A stretch of DNA of 64,000 bases from the NCBI RefSeq assembly GCF_037975245.1, contig NC_092577.1, forward strand, positions 1,668,001-1,732,000, in the 5' to 3' direction. A program made the translations under genes and the position numbers. The notes below the pieces were generated by a model, which was not told the origin of the DNA, searched no databases, and was given only the letters and a program-made list of their open reading frames with translations. The stretch's first letter is position 1, and each line of letters opens with the position of its first letter. Shown one piece after another: positions 11,627 through 20,845 of the stretch. This DNA comes from Apostichopus japonicus (lineage: Eukaryota > Echinodermata > Holothuroidea > Aspidochirotida > Stichopodidae).

Positions 11627-13530
11627 TCATGTTTTTCCACACTTCCAGTGTGAGTAAACAGCTCGTGCAAACTTTTTGTCACAGTAGTTACACTGATAAG
11701 GCTTCTCTCCTGTATGTGTTCTTTCATGCCTCTTCAAACTAGAGGCTTGGGAAAACTTTTTGTCACAGTAGCTACACTGATAAGGCTTCTCTCCTGTATG
11801 TGTTCTTTCATGGCTCTTCAAATTAGGAGCTTGGGCAAACTTTTTGTCACAGTAGTTACACTGAAATGGCTTCACTCCTGTATGTATTCTTTCATGGCTC
11901 TTCAAACTAGGAGCTTGGGAAAACTCTTTGTCACAGTAGTTACACTGATAAGGCTTCTCTCCTGTATGTGTTCTAACATGTATCTTCATACTAGAGGCTT
12001 GGGTAAAGGTTATGCCACAGTAGTTACACTGATAAGGCTTCTCAACTGTGTGTCTTATTTCATGGCTCTTTAAACTAGCAGCTCGTGCAAACTTTTTGTC
12101 ACAGTAGTTACACTGATATGGCTTCTCCCCTGTATGTGTTCTTTCATGTATCCTCAATGTTCCAGTTTCAGCAAACATTTTCTTACAGTAGTTACACTGA
12201 TAAGGCTTCTCTCCTGTGTGTGTTCTTTCATGGCTCTTCAAACTAGAAGCGCGGGTAAACATTTTGTCACAGTATTTACACTGATATGGCTTCTCTCCTG
12301 TGTGTGTTCTTTCATGGCTCTTCAAACTAGAAGCTTGGGTAAGCGTTTTGTCACAGTATTTACACTGATAAAACTTCTCTCCTGTATGTGTTCTTTCATG
12401 GACCTTCAAATTAGCTGCACAGGCAAACTTTTTGTCACAGTATTTACACTGATATGGCTTCTCTCCTGTGTGTGTTCTTTCATGGATCTTCAAACTACCA
12501 GCTTGGGTAAATGCTTTGTCACAGTACTCACACTGATAAGGTTTCTCCCCTGTATGTATTACTTCATGTATACTCACATTTTCAGATAAATCAAACTTTT
12601 TGTCACAGTAGTTACACTGATAAGACTTCTCTCCCGTGTGTCTTCTTTCATGTCTCCTCATTGTTCCAGATTCAGAAAACATTTTCTTACAATAGTTACA
12701 CTGATATGGCTTCTCTCCTGTATGTGTTCTTTCATGGCTCTTCAAACTAGAGGATTGGGCAAACTGTTTGTCACAATACTTGCACTGATATGGCTTCTCT
12801 CCTGTGTGTGTTCTTTCATGTATCCTCATTTTTCCAGATTCAGCAAACATTTTCTCACAGTAGTAACACTGATATGGCTTCTCTCCTGTGTGTATTCTTT
12901 CATGAATCCTCATTTCTCCAGATGTAGCAAACATTTTCTTACAGTAGTTACACTGATAAGGCTTCTCTCCTGTGTGCCGTCTTTCATGGCTCTTCAAACT
13001 CGAGACTTGGGCAAATTTTTTGTCACAGTAGTTACATTGATAAGGCTTTTCTCCTGTATGTGTTCTTTCATGTCTCCCTATTTGTCCAGATTCAGCAAAC
13101 ATCCTGTCACAGTAGTTACACTGATAAGGCTTCTCTCCTGTGTGTGTTCTTTCATGTCTCCTCAAACTAGCAGCTTGAGCAAACTTTTTGTCACAGTACT
13201 TGCACTGATAAGGCTTCACTCTTGGATGTGTTTTTGCATGTTTTTTTACACTTCCAGAGTGAGAAAACAGCTTGTTGCCACCACTTCTTTCATCAGGATT
13301 CTCTACTCTATGAAGTGTAAAAATCTCTGTAAGGTTTGGTTTTCCAATTATTTGTTTAGTATTGCCAGAGGATTTTTCTCCATTTTTGACCTCATCCTCC
13401 AGGCTGAGTAACAGATGACATGAGTAGCTATCAACTGGTTCCCCAGACTCCTTTTCTTCCTTCTTAACATCCTGTTGATGTCCTTGGTGATGTGAGTGAG
13501 CAAGGTGTCCAGAGGGCAGTCCCTGAAATA
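11627..13530 (-). CDS. ZNF-B: C2H2 zinc-finger protein, last exon (18 fingers)
   Basis: Same architecture as ZNF-A: acceptor CTTCAATTTTCAG ending at 13531, two bases of a split codon, leader with VKKE and SGEP, degenerate half-finger, then 18 complete C2H2 fingers and half of a nineteenth. No in-frame ATG lies between the upstream stop and the acceptor, so translation must begin in an unseen exon. The exon ends abnormally: finger 19 runs into CGKT and a stop where the array has been joined, over the shared bases AGCTG, to a relic of another array start. Finger 15 region uses the linker HTVEKPY, also present in ZNF-D and ZNF-E. Subtype B with D and E. The LTR retrotransposon lies 328 bases upstream of the acceptor, so it may sit in this gene's intron. 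Confidence 0.87.
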
Positions 13531-13858
13531 CTGAAAATTGAAGCAAAAACGAGGTGAAATAATGAAAACAGAAACCAACTTTTTTATTTATTCTACTTTT
13601 ATTAAATGAGAATTATTACATTTAGGACTGCAGATCAGATTTGTTATCTACCTTGCTGTTTGAAAGTGATCAGGAAGGTTCTTGCACTGATTAATATGAA
13701 ATTGTTCACAAGGCTATTTTTTGTACTTTGACCCATGGTCACCTCAGATGACCTTTGAACTTTACAGTAACCACAATTATAATCTTTTTGGTGTTTAAAT
13801 TATTTTCTGGTGGTTGAAGGTGATGTAAATTGCAAAATTGTTGAAAATGTTATCATAG
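13531..13858. other. Short flank between ZNF-B and the LTR retrotransposon
   Basis: No gene. The sequence is repeated at 38413-38735 and 45970-46280, where it continues without interruption into the sequence found here after 22,980. This comparison fixes the retrotransposon boundaries. Confidence 0.75.
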
Positions 13859-13998
13859 TGTAACGGAAATGTATCCCTTTAAGTAATTTGTTATTGTAAT
13901 ATTCGTTTTAGGATTGAGCGTTCCCTCGGTTCTACCCGTCGATGGCCTCTCTCTCTCAAAACATGTGTAGAGCTTTTGCGAGTTGCAGGTGGGGACAG

Positions 13999-14030
13999 CC
14001 AATGAAAATCGTACCCCTGTTTGTTTATAA
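13999..14030 (+). promoter_or_regulatory. LTR promoter: CCAAT and TATA boxes
   Basis: CCAAT is at 13999-14003 and TTTATAA at 14024-14030, about 20 bases apart. Transcription would begin near 14055. The 3' LTR has the same pair at 21848-21852 and 21873-21879. Confidence 0.6.
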
Positions 14031-14175
14031 ACCTTGCTGAATCAGCACCCGAATTGAGATGTGTCCCATGTTAGTGGTAGCGCAGATTGTTTTATTAGTT
14101 TGAGCTCACCACGCTCACGAGGTATTCCAAGATTGGCCTCTGACGGAGAGAGAACCGAGAGAACGCCTATTTTCT

Positions 14176-14181
14176 GTAAGT
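14176..14181 (+). promoter_or_regulatory. Candidate splice donor in the LTR R region
   Basis: GTAAGT is a perfect donor core, about 120 bases downstream of the predicted transcription start. Paired with the acceptor at 20822 it would give a subgenomic mRNA carrying the zinc-finger ORF. This is inference; the same sequence is in the 3' LTR. Confidence 0.3.
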
Positions 14182-14715
14182 TGCTACCACTTCACTGGTA
14201 TATTTTTGTTCTATCACACGATTATGTGCTTGGCATGACTTCTAGGTTTGTTTGTCTTAGGAAAGATTAAATCGGGTATCTTTGGGGTGACGGGGGTTAT
14301 TTTTCGTACACCTAGGGAATTGTAAGAAAATTATCGTTGCGCTAAGTGCATTGAAGTAGCAAGAAACTAGGGTGTATTTTTAGGACGTCATATTTGTTGT
14401 CACATTCTATAGGGGGTTCGATAATTGTAATTTCGACTTCACTAGGAGGCTCACAAACGCTATACCGTGTGTTTCATGTGGGCGTTTGTTTTATATATAT
14501 CTTTTGTGTTTTCTTAAGCAAAGCAAGTAGTGAGAACGACTAGTGTCAACAAACGCTAGTATTATCCTTCATCTGTAAATACATTTACCCACGTACTGGT
14601 TCGGTTGTGATCTCGAAAAGAGATATTTTAATTAGTAATATAAACTGGTTAAGTCTTTAAGCCTGTTGTTGAGTACGTCCCAATTAAATATCTTGTATGC
14701 CTCCACGAGTTAGTG

Positions 14716-14950
14716 TAATTGCGTAAGTGCGTAACTGCGTAAGTGCGTAACTGCGTAAGTGCGTAACTGCGTAAGTGCGTAACTGCGTAAGTGCGTAACT
14801 GCGTAACTGCGTAAGTGCGTAACTGCGTAACTGCGTAAGTGCGTAACTGCGTAAGTGCGTAAATGCGTAAGTGCGTAGTTGCGTAACTGTGTAACTACCT
14901 AACTGCGTAACTTCCTAAGTGCGTAACTGTGTTACTGCTTAAGTGTACAG
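14716..14950. repeat. 16-bp tandem array within 5' LTR
   Basis: Repeats of GCGTAAGTGCGTAACT and its half-units (GCGTAAGT, GCGTAACT), degenerating towards the end. The 3' LTR copy (about 22567-22760) has fewer units, so the array has changed length since insertion or during reverse transcription. Confidence 0.9.
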
Positions 14951-15048
14951 ACAGTTCCTGTACCATGTCTATTAACTGCTTATCTGTAAAGTCTGTCAAT
15001 GCCATAATCTGTGGTAAATTCATGTGCCAGTGAATCAAAGATCAACGT

Positions 15049-15062
15049 AATAAATCAATAAA
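15049..15062 (+). terminator. Polyadenylation signals of the LTR
   Basis: Two AATAAA hexamers at 15049-15054 and 15057-15062, about 110 bases before the LTR end; the 3' LTR copies are at 22858-22863 and 22866-22871. Confidence 0.55.
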
Positions 15063-15173
15063 TAAGCGATCAACCAGTCATCAATCTCTTCTCCGATTTT
15101 TGTCTTGATATGTGTTGAAGATTTTTATTAGTTCAAGCAGCTGGACTTCGGGGACACTGGTCAACGTTACACT

Positions 15174-15191
15174 TGGTGGCAGCGGTGGGAT
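15174..15191 (+). other. Primer binding site, tRNA-Leu type
   Basis: TGGTGGCAGCGGTGGGAT begins two bases after the LTR. It is complementary to the conserved 3' end of eukaryotic tRNA-Leu (AAG family) plus CCA, as recalled from the known tRNA sequence. Confidence 0.75.
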
Positions 15192-15346
15192 AAAAGATCA
15201 GTCCTGGTCCTTACAGATAACACATACTGCTAGAGACAAGACCGAGACAGAGGAAGATCCAGTGATAGCCAGTGAATTCACAGAGCCGCAGAAACAGCAC
15301 AGAACAGATACAGATACAGTACAGAAACAGTTATACAAAGCTACAG

Positions 15347-16765
15347 ATGGATTTTTCGAGAACCAACCCGTTTACAGACCAGAGGATGGACAATCAAAAC
15401 AACGTAGAGGGATTGCTCAACCAGGAATGGAGACCCTTGATGACAGAACAGAACTCTCGTGTTTCACGAGGTGCATCAACAGAGTTGCCGTCAGAATACG
15501 AGGTTCTGAGCTCGGTGGGTTCAGAAACAACTGGAAGTCTGGTGGGTGTTACAAGTGGTCGAAAACATCAACACAGAACAGAAGGGCAACAAGCAATGCC
15601 GAGTGGATCTGGGAATGAGTATGAACGACCTGCAGGTAGGCAAACTAACCCTTTCATTTTGTCCCTACAGGAAGACGAGCGTACAGGCCCAGATGCCATC
15701 TCTCCATACGCATACCGACCCGGGCACACTGAACACAGTCAAGACAATACACAGATACACAGTGGTCAGTACCATCCCAACTACTCAACAGAGATGCAGA
15801 CAGATCGGCAAATCCCACAAGGTTACAGACAACAGATTGATACCGGTGTACCTTACAAGACCGAAGAAGAGAGTAGGAATACAGCCCAGTTTCCAGGGAA
15901 GGCGAATGTCACACCACCACAATATGATGGAAGTACAAGCTGGGACGACTACGCAGTACAGTTCGAGTTAATAGCAGAATTGAATAACTGGCCAAGGGCA
16001 GCAAAGGCATTGTATTTGGCAGCAAGTCTGAAGGGACAAGCAAGGGCGATCCTGAGTGACCTGGATAGTAGTCGGAGAAGAAGTTACAGAGCACTCACAG
16101 AAGCTTTAGGCAGACGATTTAGTCCGGCGAATCAAACACAGTTGTTTAGAGCTATGTTGAAGAACAGACAGAGGCAACCAGCTGAAAGTCTTACAGAGCT
16201 CGCCCAGGATATTAAGCGCCTTGCGTTAAAAGCCTACCCGGATGCACCATACGAGATGGTGGAGACTCTTGCAAAGGAATACTTCGTAGACTCACTGGGA
16301 GACACAGAGACCAGATGGAGAGTATACCAGTCCAGACCCGTGAACTTATCCGATGCAGTAACCGTTGCAGTTGAACTAGAGGCATTCCACCTGGCAGAAG
16401 TAAAGAAGGGTAACCTCAAGAGACCTACAGCAAGAGCCGTTATACAAACAGAAAAGCAGGAAGACAAAGTAGAGAGACAGATGCAACTACTTGGGGAGAA
16501 TCTCGCAAAGACAATGGAGCACTACATGTCGAAGATACACGAAGAACTGGCAAGCGGAAATTACAGGAAACAGACATTCGCGAGTGGGCAAGATCGCAAC
16601 ATGCCCTGGCGAGACCGAGACAGACCACCAATCAAATGTTGGGGTTGTGGAAAGTTTGGCCATATAAAGAGAAATTGTCGGGAACCATACCAAGAAGACA
16701 CCACAGGAAAGTCATATCAGGGAAACGAAAAGGAACCGGACTTGAGGGTCGAAGGCCGGCAATAA
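15347..16765 (+). CDS. gag: Retrotransposon Gag
   Basis: Structural capsid/nucleocapsid protein that packages the element RNA in cytoplasmic particles. The frame is open from 15266, but 15347 is the first ATG after the primer site, giving 472 residues. An N-terminal polar Q/N/T-rich region is followed by a capsid-like segment (about residues 195-360, with WDDYAVQFEL and FSPANQTQLF). A single CCHC zinc knuckle follows (CWGCGKFGHIKRNC; C431, C434, H439, C444). The last ~130 bases overlap the protease frame at -1, and the slippery heptamer GGGAAAC lies in register at 16720-16726. The reading frame is intact. Confidence 0.9.
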   Translation: MDFSRTNPFTDQRMDNQNNVEGLLNQEWRPLMTEQNSRVSRGASTELPSEYEVLSSVGSETTGSLVGVTSGRKHQHRTEGQQAMPSGSGNEYERPAGRQTNPFILSLQEDERTGPDAISPYAYRPGHTEHSQDNTQIHSGQYHPNYSTEMQTDRQIPQGYRQQIDTGVPYKTEEESRNTAQFPGKANVTPPQYDGSTSWDDYAVQFELIAELNNWPRAAKALYLAASLKGQARAILSDLDSSRRRSYRALTEALGRRFSPANQTQLFRAMLKNRQRQPAESLTELAQDIKRLALKAYPDAPYEMVETLAKEYFVDSLGDTETRWRVYQSRPVNLSDAVTVAVELEAFHLAEVKKGNLKRPTARAVIQTEKQEDKVERQMQLLGENLAKTMEHYMSKIHEELASGNYRKQTFASGQDRNMPWRDRDRPPIKCWGCGKFGHIKRNCREPYQEDTTGKSYQGNEKEPDLRVEGRQ

Positions 16766-17241
16766 ACTCTAGGCCCGCAGGAGTGAGCGTTAGGACAGGA
16801 TGGGTGCAAGATAGAGATTCTGGGATATTTGTTGATGGCATTATGCAGGGTACTGCAGTTACCTTTTTGGTCGATACAGGTGCCAACATAACAATAATAA
16901 AGCCCAGCGTATACAGATCTATCCCTGAATTCTGTCGTCCCCACTTAAGACCTGTTGGCAGTGAGATGGTGTTAGCAGATGGACTGAGTTATTTGCCGTT
17001 CGAAGGATGTGCCACTGTACAGATAGAGCTTGCAGGACATAGGGTAGAACACACAGTTTGGGTGGCTGAGATTGGAGCGGATGCACTCCTGGGTTTGGAG
17101 TTCATGAGAAGCCACAACTATCACTTGGATGTAATTAATGGTATTTTGTCTTGGGGAGGACCAAGAAAGAGCAGTGAGGTGAAGAAGGTGACGGAGACTC
17201 ATGTTTGCCATGTTTTGGTGGATGAAACCGTAGTACAGTAG
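16636..17241 (+). CDS. pol: Pol segment 1: aspartic protease
   Basis: Open frame at -1 relative to gag, entered by frameshifting at about 16720-16726 rather than from its own start. It contains a retropepsin-like domain: active site LVDTGA (D80-T81-G82 counted from the frame opening), a hydrophobic ITII strand after it, and the second signature ALLGLEF. Protease would process Gag and Pol. The frame stops at 17241 while related sequence continues one frame over, opening at 17226. No slippery motif is visible there, so this break looks like a one-base loss or a sequence error. Confidence 0.85.
   Translation: MLGLWKVWPYKEKLSGTIPRRHHRKVISGKRKGTGLEGRRPAINSRPAGVSVRTGWVQDRDSGIFVDGIMQGTAVTFLVDTGANITIIKPSVYRSIPEFCRPHLRPVGSEMVLADGLSYLPFEGCATVQIELAGHRVEHTVWVAEIGADALLGLEFMRSHNYHLDVINGILSWGGPRKSSEVKKVTETHVCHVLVDETVVQ
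16720..16726 (+). promoter_or_regulatory. Programmed -1 frameshift heptamer
   Basis: GGGAAAC is in the register G-GGA-AAC with respect to gag codons, matching the canonical X-XXY-YYZ rule. It lies inside the gag/protease overlap and the shift direction is the one needed to enter the protease frame. Confidence 0.75.
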
Positions 17242-19208
17242 TTGCCCCTGGAAGTGAGGCAATGGTGCTAGGAAGAATCTCTGAGGGACCTCGGCACTGG
17301 GAAGCTGCTCTGGTAGAGCCAACAGAAAAGTTTGTCGAAAAACATTGTTTGTTGGTGGCTAAAGGTCTGGTTGATCCAAGGAAAAGCAAAATTCCGTTGA
17401 GAGTGTTCAACCCAACGTCTGATGTGAAGAGAGTGTATGGCGGTACATGTATAGCTTCATTAGAAGAGACGGCGAATCTAGATGTTTCGTTCCCTGAAAC
17501 AGAGCGTCAGCAACAGAAGGTATCGGCGGTGTCGACAAAACGTTGTGAGCAGGGGGAAGTCCCTCAACATGTTACAGGATTGTTGGAGGCGGAAGACGGA
17601 TATATGAATGATGAACAGCGAGCTTTACTGAAAGAACTAGTTACAGACTATGCTGATGTGTTTGCGAGATCATCTGCTGACTTGGGATATACCACAGTCG
17701 CCCAGCACAAGATCGACACAGACAACGCAAGGCCAGTCAAGCAACCAGCAAGACGAGTCCCAGTACAACAGAGGGAAGTGGAGAGAGAACTCTTGCAACA
17801 AATGCTAGATGCGGGAGTGGTTGAACCATCATCAAGTCCGTGGGCGTCACCTATAGTTCTGGTGAAGAAGAAAAATGGTTCGACAAGATTCTGTGTAGAT
17901 TATAGAAGATTAAACACATTGACAGTCAAGGACAGCTACCCCATTCCCAGAATTGCAGATTCACTGGATGCGATGGCAGGTTCTCGTTGGTTTAGCACAT
18001 TAGATCTAGCCAGTGGCTATTGGCAAGTTGGTATGGCAGCTGAAGACAGACAAAAGACGGCGTTCATAACCGGACATGGCTTGTATCAATTCCGTGTTAT
18101 GCCATTTGGACTGTGCAACGCGCCCGCCACATTCGAAAGACTAAGGGACCGTGTGCTATCTGGACTCCATTGGGAAGCATGCTTAGTTTACCTTGACGAT
18201 GTCATCGTATATGGTGCCACATTTTCCGAGGCTATGGACCGACTAAAGACTGTTTTGAACCGATTTAGAGACGCAGGACTGAAACTAAGTCCAGGCAAAT
18301 GTCAGCTGTTCAAGCAGAGTGTCACGTACTTAGGGCACATTGTCTCTAAGGATGGTGTAGGTACAGATCCAGAAAAGGTGAAGGCTGTCAAAGAATGGCC
18401 GAGACCACAGAACCTATCGGAAGTCAGGAGCTTTGTAGGCCTGTGTGGCTACTACCGTAGATTTATACGAGGCTTTGCTCAAATTGCACTACCGTTGTTC
18501 AAGCTGACTGAAAAGAAACAGAAGTTTGATTGGAACCAAGACTGCGAGACAGCTTTTTCCGGACTCAAGACAGCGTTGACAACAGCTCCAGTACTTTCCT
18601 ACCCAATGAGCAGCGGGCAAGATTTCATATTAGACACAGATGCAAGTGACTTTGCAACCGGTTCGGTTTTATCACAGATCCAAGACAGAAACGAAAAGCC
18701 CATAGCATATTTCAGCAAGACCATGAGTAAGCAAGAGAGACGTTATTGTATTACAAGAAAAGAACTACTGGCCGTCGTACAGTCAGTTAAACACTTCCAC
18801 CATTATCTCTACGGCACCAGGTTCCTGATCAGAACAGACCATGCAGCACTCAAATGGCTGATGAGTTTTAAGCACCCAGAAGGACAAACAGCAAGATGGT
18901 TGGAGATACTTGGCACTTACACCTTTGAGATCTCCCATCGTCCTGGACGCTTCCATGGTAATGCAGACGGTCTCTCCCGACGACCATGTTCGGATGATTG
19001 CCAACATTGTACGAGAACAGAAACCGGTGATATTGATCGAGACGGACCAAGTGGAAACGTGAAGAAAAGACAGATCAAGGTGATGGCTGCGACAGAAGTA
19101 ACGGGACCGTGGACGGGGAAACCAAGGAAACAAAACAAGTCGCTGCAGTTTCTTCAAGTACAGAACCACCCCGGCCCTGGTTACAGAAATGGACCAATCA
19201 AGACCTGA
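17226..19208 (+). CDS. pol: Pol segment 2: reverse transcriptase and RNase H
   Basis: The frame opens at 17226; the first ATG at 17262 is probably not a real start. RT motifs appear in order: SPWASPIVLVKKKNGSTRFC, FSTLDLASGYWQV, QFRVMPFGLCNAPATF and the catalytic YLDD (about 18189-18200). RNase H follows with FILDTDASDFATG, the TRKELLAVV glutamate and RTDHAALKWL. It copies the element RNA into DNA and removes the template. The frame ends at 19208 in sequence that no longer looks like a linker; the homologous linker switches frame near 19110-19140. Confidence 0.92.
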   Translation, partial: NRSTVVAPGSEAMVLGRISEGPRHWEAALVEPTEKFVEKHCLLVAKGLVDPRKSKIPLRVFNPTSDVKRVYGGTCIASLEETANLDVSFPETERQQQKVSAVSTKRCEQGEVPQHVTGLLEAEDGYMNDEQRALLKELVTDYADVFARSSADLGYTTVAQHKIDTDNARPVKQPARRVPVQQREVERELLQQMLDAGVVEPSSSPWASPIVLVKKKNGSTRFCVDYRRLNTLTVKDSYPIPRIADSLDAMAGSRWFSTLDLASGYWQVGMAAEDRQKTAFITGHGLYQFRVMPFGLCNAPATFERLRDRVLSGLHWEACLVYLDDVIVYGATFSEAMDRLKTVLNRFRDAGLKLSPGKCQLFKQSVTYLGHIVSKDGVGTDPEKVKAVKEWPRPQNLSEVRSFVGLCGYYRRFIRGFAQIALPLFKLTEKKQKFDWNQDCETAFSGLKTALTTAPVLSYPMSSGQDFILDTDASDFATGSVLSQIQDRNEKPIAYFSKTMSKQERRYCITRKELLAVVQSVKHFHHYLYGTRFLIRTDHAALKWLMSFKHPEGQTARWLEILGTYTFEISHRPGRFHGNADGLSRRPCSDDCQHCTRTETGDIDRDGPSGNVKKRQIKVMAATEVTGPWTGKPRKQNKSLQFLQVQNHPGPGYRNGPIKT

Positions 19209-19315
19209 AAGCTGAACAACTTAAAGATGTAGAACTACGAAAGATGCTAACTTGGAAAGAAAACAAGTTGATCGTCCTTCGTGGGAAGAAGTGTCAGCTG
19301 AAGGGAAAGAACTGA
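19109..19315 (+). pseudogene. pol: Pol segment 3: RNase H-integrase linker in a third frame
   Basis: A short open stretch whose polar sequence (WTNQDLKAEQLKDVELRKML) resembles the usual linker between RNase H and integrase. It bridges the frame of segment 2 and that of the integrase, each change being -1. A-rich runs lie near both switches (GGGGAAACC at 19115 and GAAAGAAAAC at 19254), so single-base losses or homopolymer errors are likely. Confidence 0.6.
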
Positions 19316-20790
19316 AAGCATATTGGGCACAATGGGACAGATTGGAAGTTCGACAAGGCCTTCTATGTAGAAGATGGGAGAACCACGCAGGGGATAGCAT
19401 CACGTGGCAGTTCATAGTCCCCAGAAGTCTACAAGAAGAAGTTATACAGTTACTTCATGACAACCCAACTTCCGGACACCTTGGAGTAAGAAGGACAATG
19501 TATAGAGTTCAGGAAAGATATTACTGGAATACCTGGAGACGAAAGGTAGAACGATGGTGTAAGATGTGTAAAGTATGTTGTTCAAGAAAAGGCCCGACGA
19601 AAGGGAAAGCAAAATTACAGACCTACCGGGTTGGAATCCCGATGGAAAGAATAGCGATCGATATCTTGGGACCGTTACCACTGACAGACAGAAACAACAA
19701 ATACATCATGGTGGTTGCCGACTACTTCACCAAGTGGGTAGAAGCTTTCCCGTTGAAAGACCAAAGTGCGGAAACGGTTGCTGACACCCTGGTGACAGAC
19801 TTTGTGAGTCGTTTTGGCGTTCCGACGCAAATTCATACTGATCAAGGGAGGAACTTCGAGTCCAACCTCTTTAAAGAACTATGTCAATTGCTAGGAGTGG
19901 ACAAGACTAGAACAACTCCGTACCACCCGCAGAGTGACGGCATGGTAGAACGATTCAACCGTACCTTGGAAGAAATGTTAGCGAAAGTCGTCGACAGCGA
20001 TCAGAAAAATTGGGACAAATGCATTCCGCTAGTGATGATGGCATACCGTTCCTCTATCCACGAATCCACTGGACATTCTCCGGCGGAAATGATGCTTGGA
20101 CGTGAGATTCCTTTACCCGTTGACCACATCATCGACAGAGGTGAACTAGATACTAAAAGGACACTCCACAGCTATGCTCAAGACCTTGAAGACAGACTGA
20201 GGATAATCCACGAGAGTGCTAGAGAAAAGTTGCAGATCGCGGGCGAGAGACAAAAGAGAAGTTACAACCGAAATGTCAAAGACTGGTGTTACAAGAAAGG
20301 TGACGTTGTCATGTTACAAACATCCCAGAGACGCAAGGGACTTAGCCCAAAGCTACAGCCGACGTGGACAGGACCCTTCCTCATCACAGACCAGTTGAGC
20401 GATGTGACGTACAGAATAAGGAAAAGTAAAAAGAGCAAGGCAAGTGTGGTCCACCACAATCGTCTCAAGCCATACCCAGGCGAGATTCCAATCGATATTA
20501 GCAAGATGACCCAAAAGCAGAATTTAAAGACTCTAGTGAATGTTGCAGTTCAAACCGACCAGAACCCTAAGTTGAGAAACAGAAAACCTGTACTGGTAAA
20601 ACAGACAGGCAGTCGTGGCGCTCATTCTACCAAGAGAGATAGGCACAGAAGAAGTCAATATAAAAGATGCGAGAGAGGAAAATTCAACGTCACAAGAGGA
20701 TCACGTACACCAAGACGGTCAAGTCGTCTGCGTCGATTACCTTCCTGGCTCCAGGACTGTATTAGAACAGACAAGATAACATTCCATTAA
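19252..20790 (+). CDS. pol: Pol segment 4: integrase
   Basis: Inserts the cDNA into host chromosomes. The N-terminal HHCC zinc-binding domain has H69, H76, C103 and C106 (counted from the frame opening). The catalytic core has D137 (AIDILGPL), D197 (HTDQGRNFES) and E233 (MVERFNRTLE), giving the expected D-35-E spacing. A GPF-type C-terminal module (WTGPFLI...VHHNRLKPY) and a basic tail follow. No chromodomain was recognised. The frame itself is intact to 20790; no credible ATG opens it, as it is the end of the Pol polyprotein. Confidence 0.92.
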   Translation: MERKQVDRPSWEEVSAEGKELKAYWAQWDRLEVRQGLLCRRWENHAGDSITWQFIVPRSLQEEVIQLLHDNPTSGHLGVRRTMYRVQERYYWNTWRRKVERWCKMCKVCCSRKGPTKGKAKLQTYRVGIPMERIAIDILGPLPLTDRNNKYIMVVADYFTKWVEAFPLKDQSAETVADTLVTDFVSRFGVPTQIHTDQGRNFESNLFKELCQLLGVDKTRTTPYHPQSDGMVERFNRTLEEMLAKVVDSDQKNWDKCIPLVMMAYRSSIHESTGHSPAEMMLGREIPLPVDHIIDRGELDTKRTLHSYAQDLEDRLRIIHESAREKLQIAGERQKRSYNRNVKDWCYKKGDVVMLQTSQRRKGLSPKLQPTWTGPFLITDQLSDVTYRIRKSKKSKASVVHHNRLKPYPGEIPIDISKMTQKQNLKTLVNVAVQTDQNPKLRNRKPVLVKQTGSRGAHSTKRDRHRRSQYKRCERGKFNVTRGSRTPRRSSRLRRLPSWLQDCIRTDKITFH

Positions 20791-20800
20791 TCAAATTGAA

Positions 20801-20822
20801 TCTTTTACTTTTCTCCTTTCAG
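20801..20822 (+). promoter_or_regulatory. Candidate 3' splice site for the zinc-finger ORF
   Basis: A pyrimidine-rich run (CTTTTACTTTTCTCCTTTCAG) ends in AG at 20821-20822, only 32 bases after the integrase stop and 23 bases before the ORF3 start. The ORF3 ATG is the first ATG after it, in a good context (A at -3, G at +4). The placement copies retroviral env splicing. Splicing itself is inferred. Confidence 0.6.
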
Positions 20823-20845
20823 ATACAGACACTGACTGATACAGC

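Larger units (their letters stand above)
13859..15171 (+). repeat. 5' long terminal repeat
   Basis: 1,313 bases, TG...CA ends. Compared by eye with the 3' LTR, differences outside the internal tandem repeat are a CT dinucleotide, one A/C and one C/T change. The 42-base length difference comes almost wholly from the 16-base tandem array. U3 appears short (about 190 bases to the TATA region), with a long R region of about 1 kb if the polyadenylation signals at 15049-15062 are used. Confidence 0.95.

Noticed and set aside
14061-14270. 69-residue ORF in the 5' LTR, identical in the 3' LTR (21910-22119)
   Set aside because: Identity follows from LTR homology. No domain is seen, and it lies in the R region where short ORFs are expected by chance.
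15636-15670. GTAGG...TTTTGTCCCTACAG, a perfect-looking mini-intron in gag
   Set aside because: Only 35 bases, below usable intron size in animals, and gag is open through it in frame. The acceptor half could still be used with a distant donor.
19116-19122. GGGAAAC heptamer near the RNase H-integrase break as a second programmed frameshift
   Set aside because: It is not in register with the RT frame (read as GGG-AAA), so it cannot work as an X-XXY-YYZ site there.
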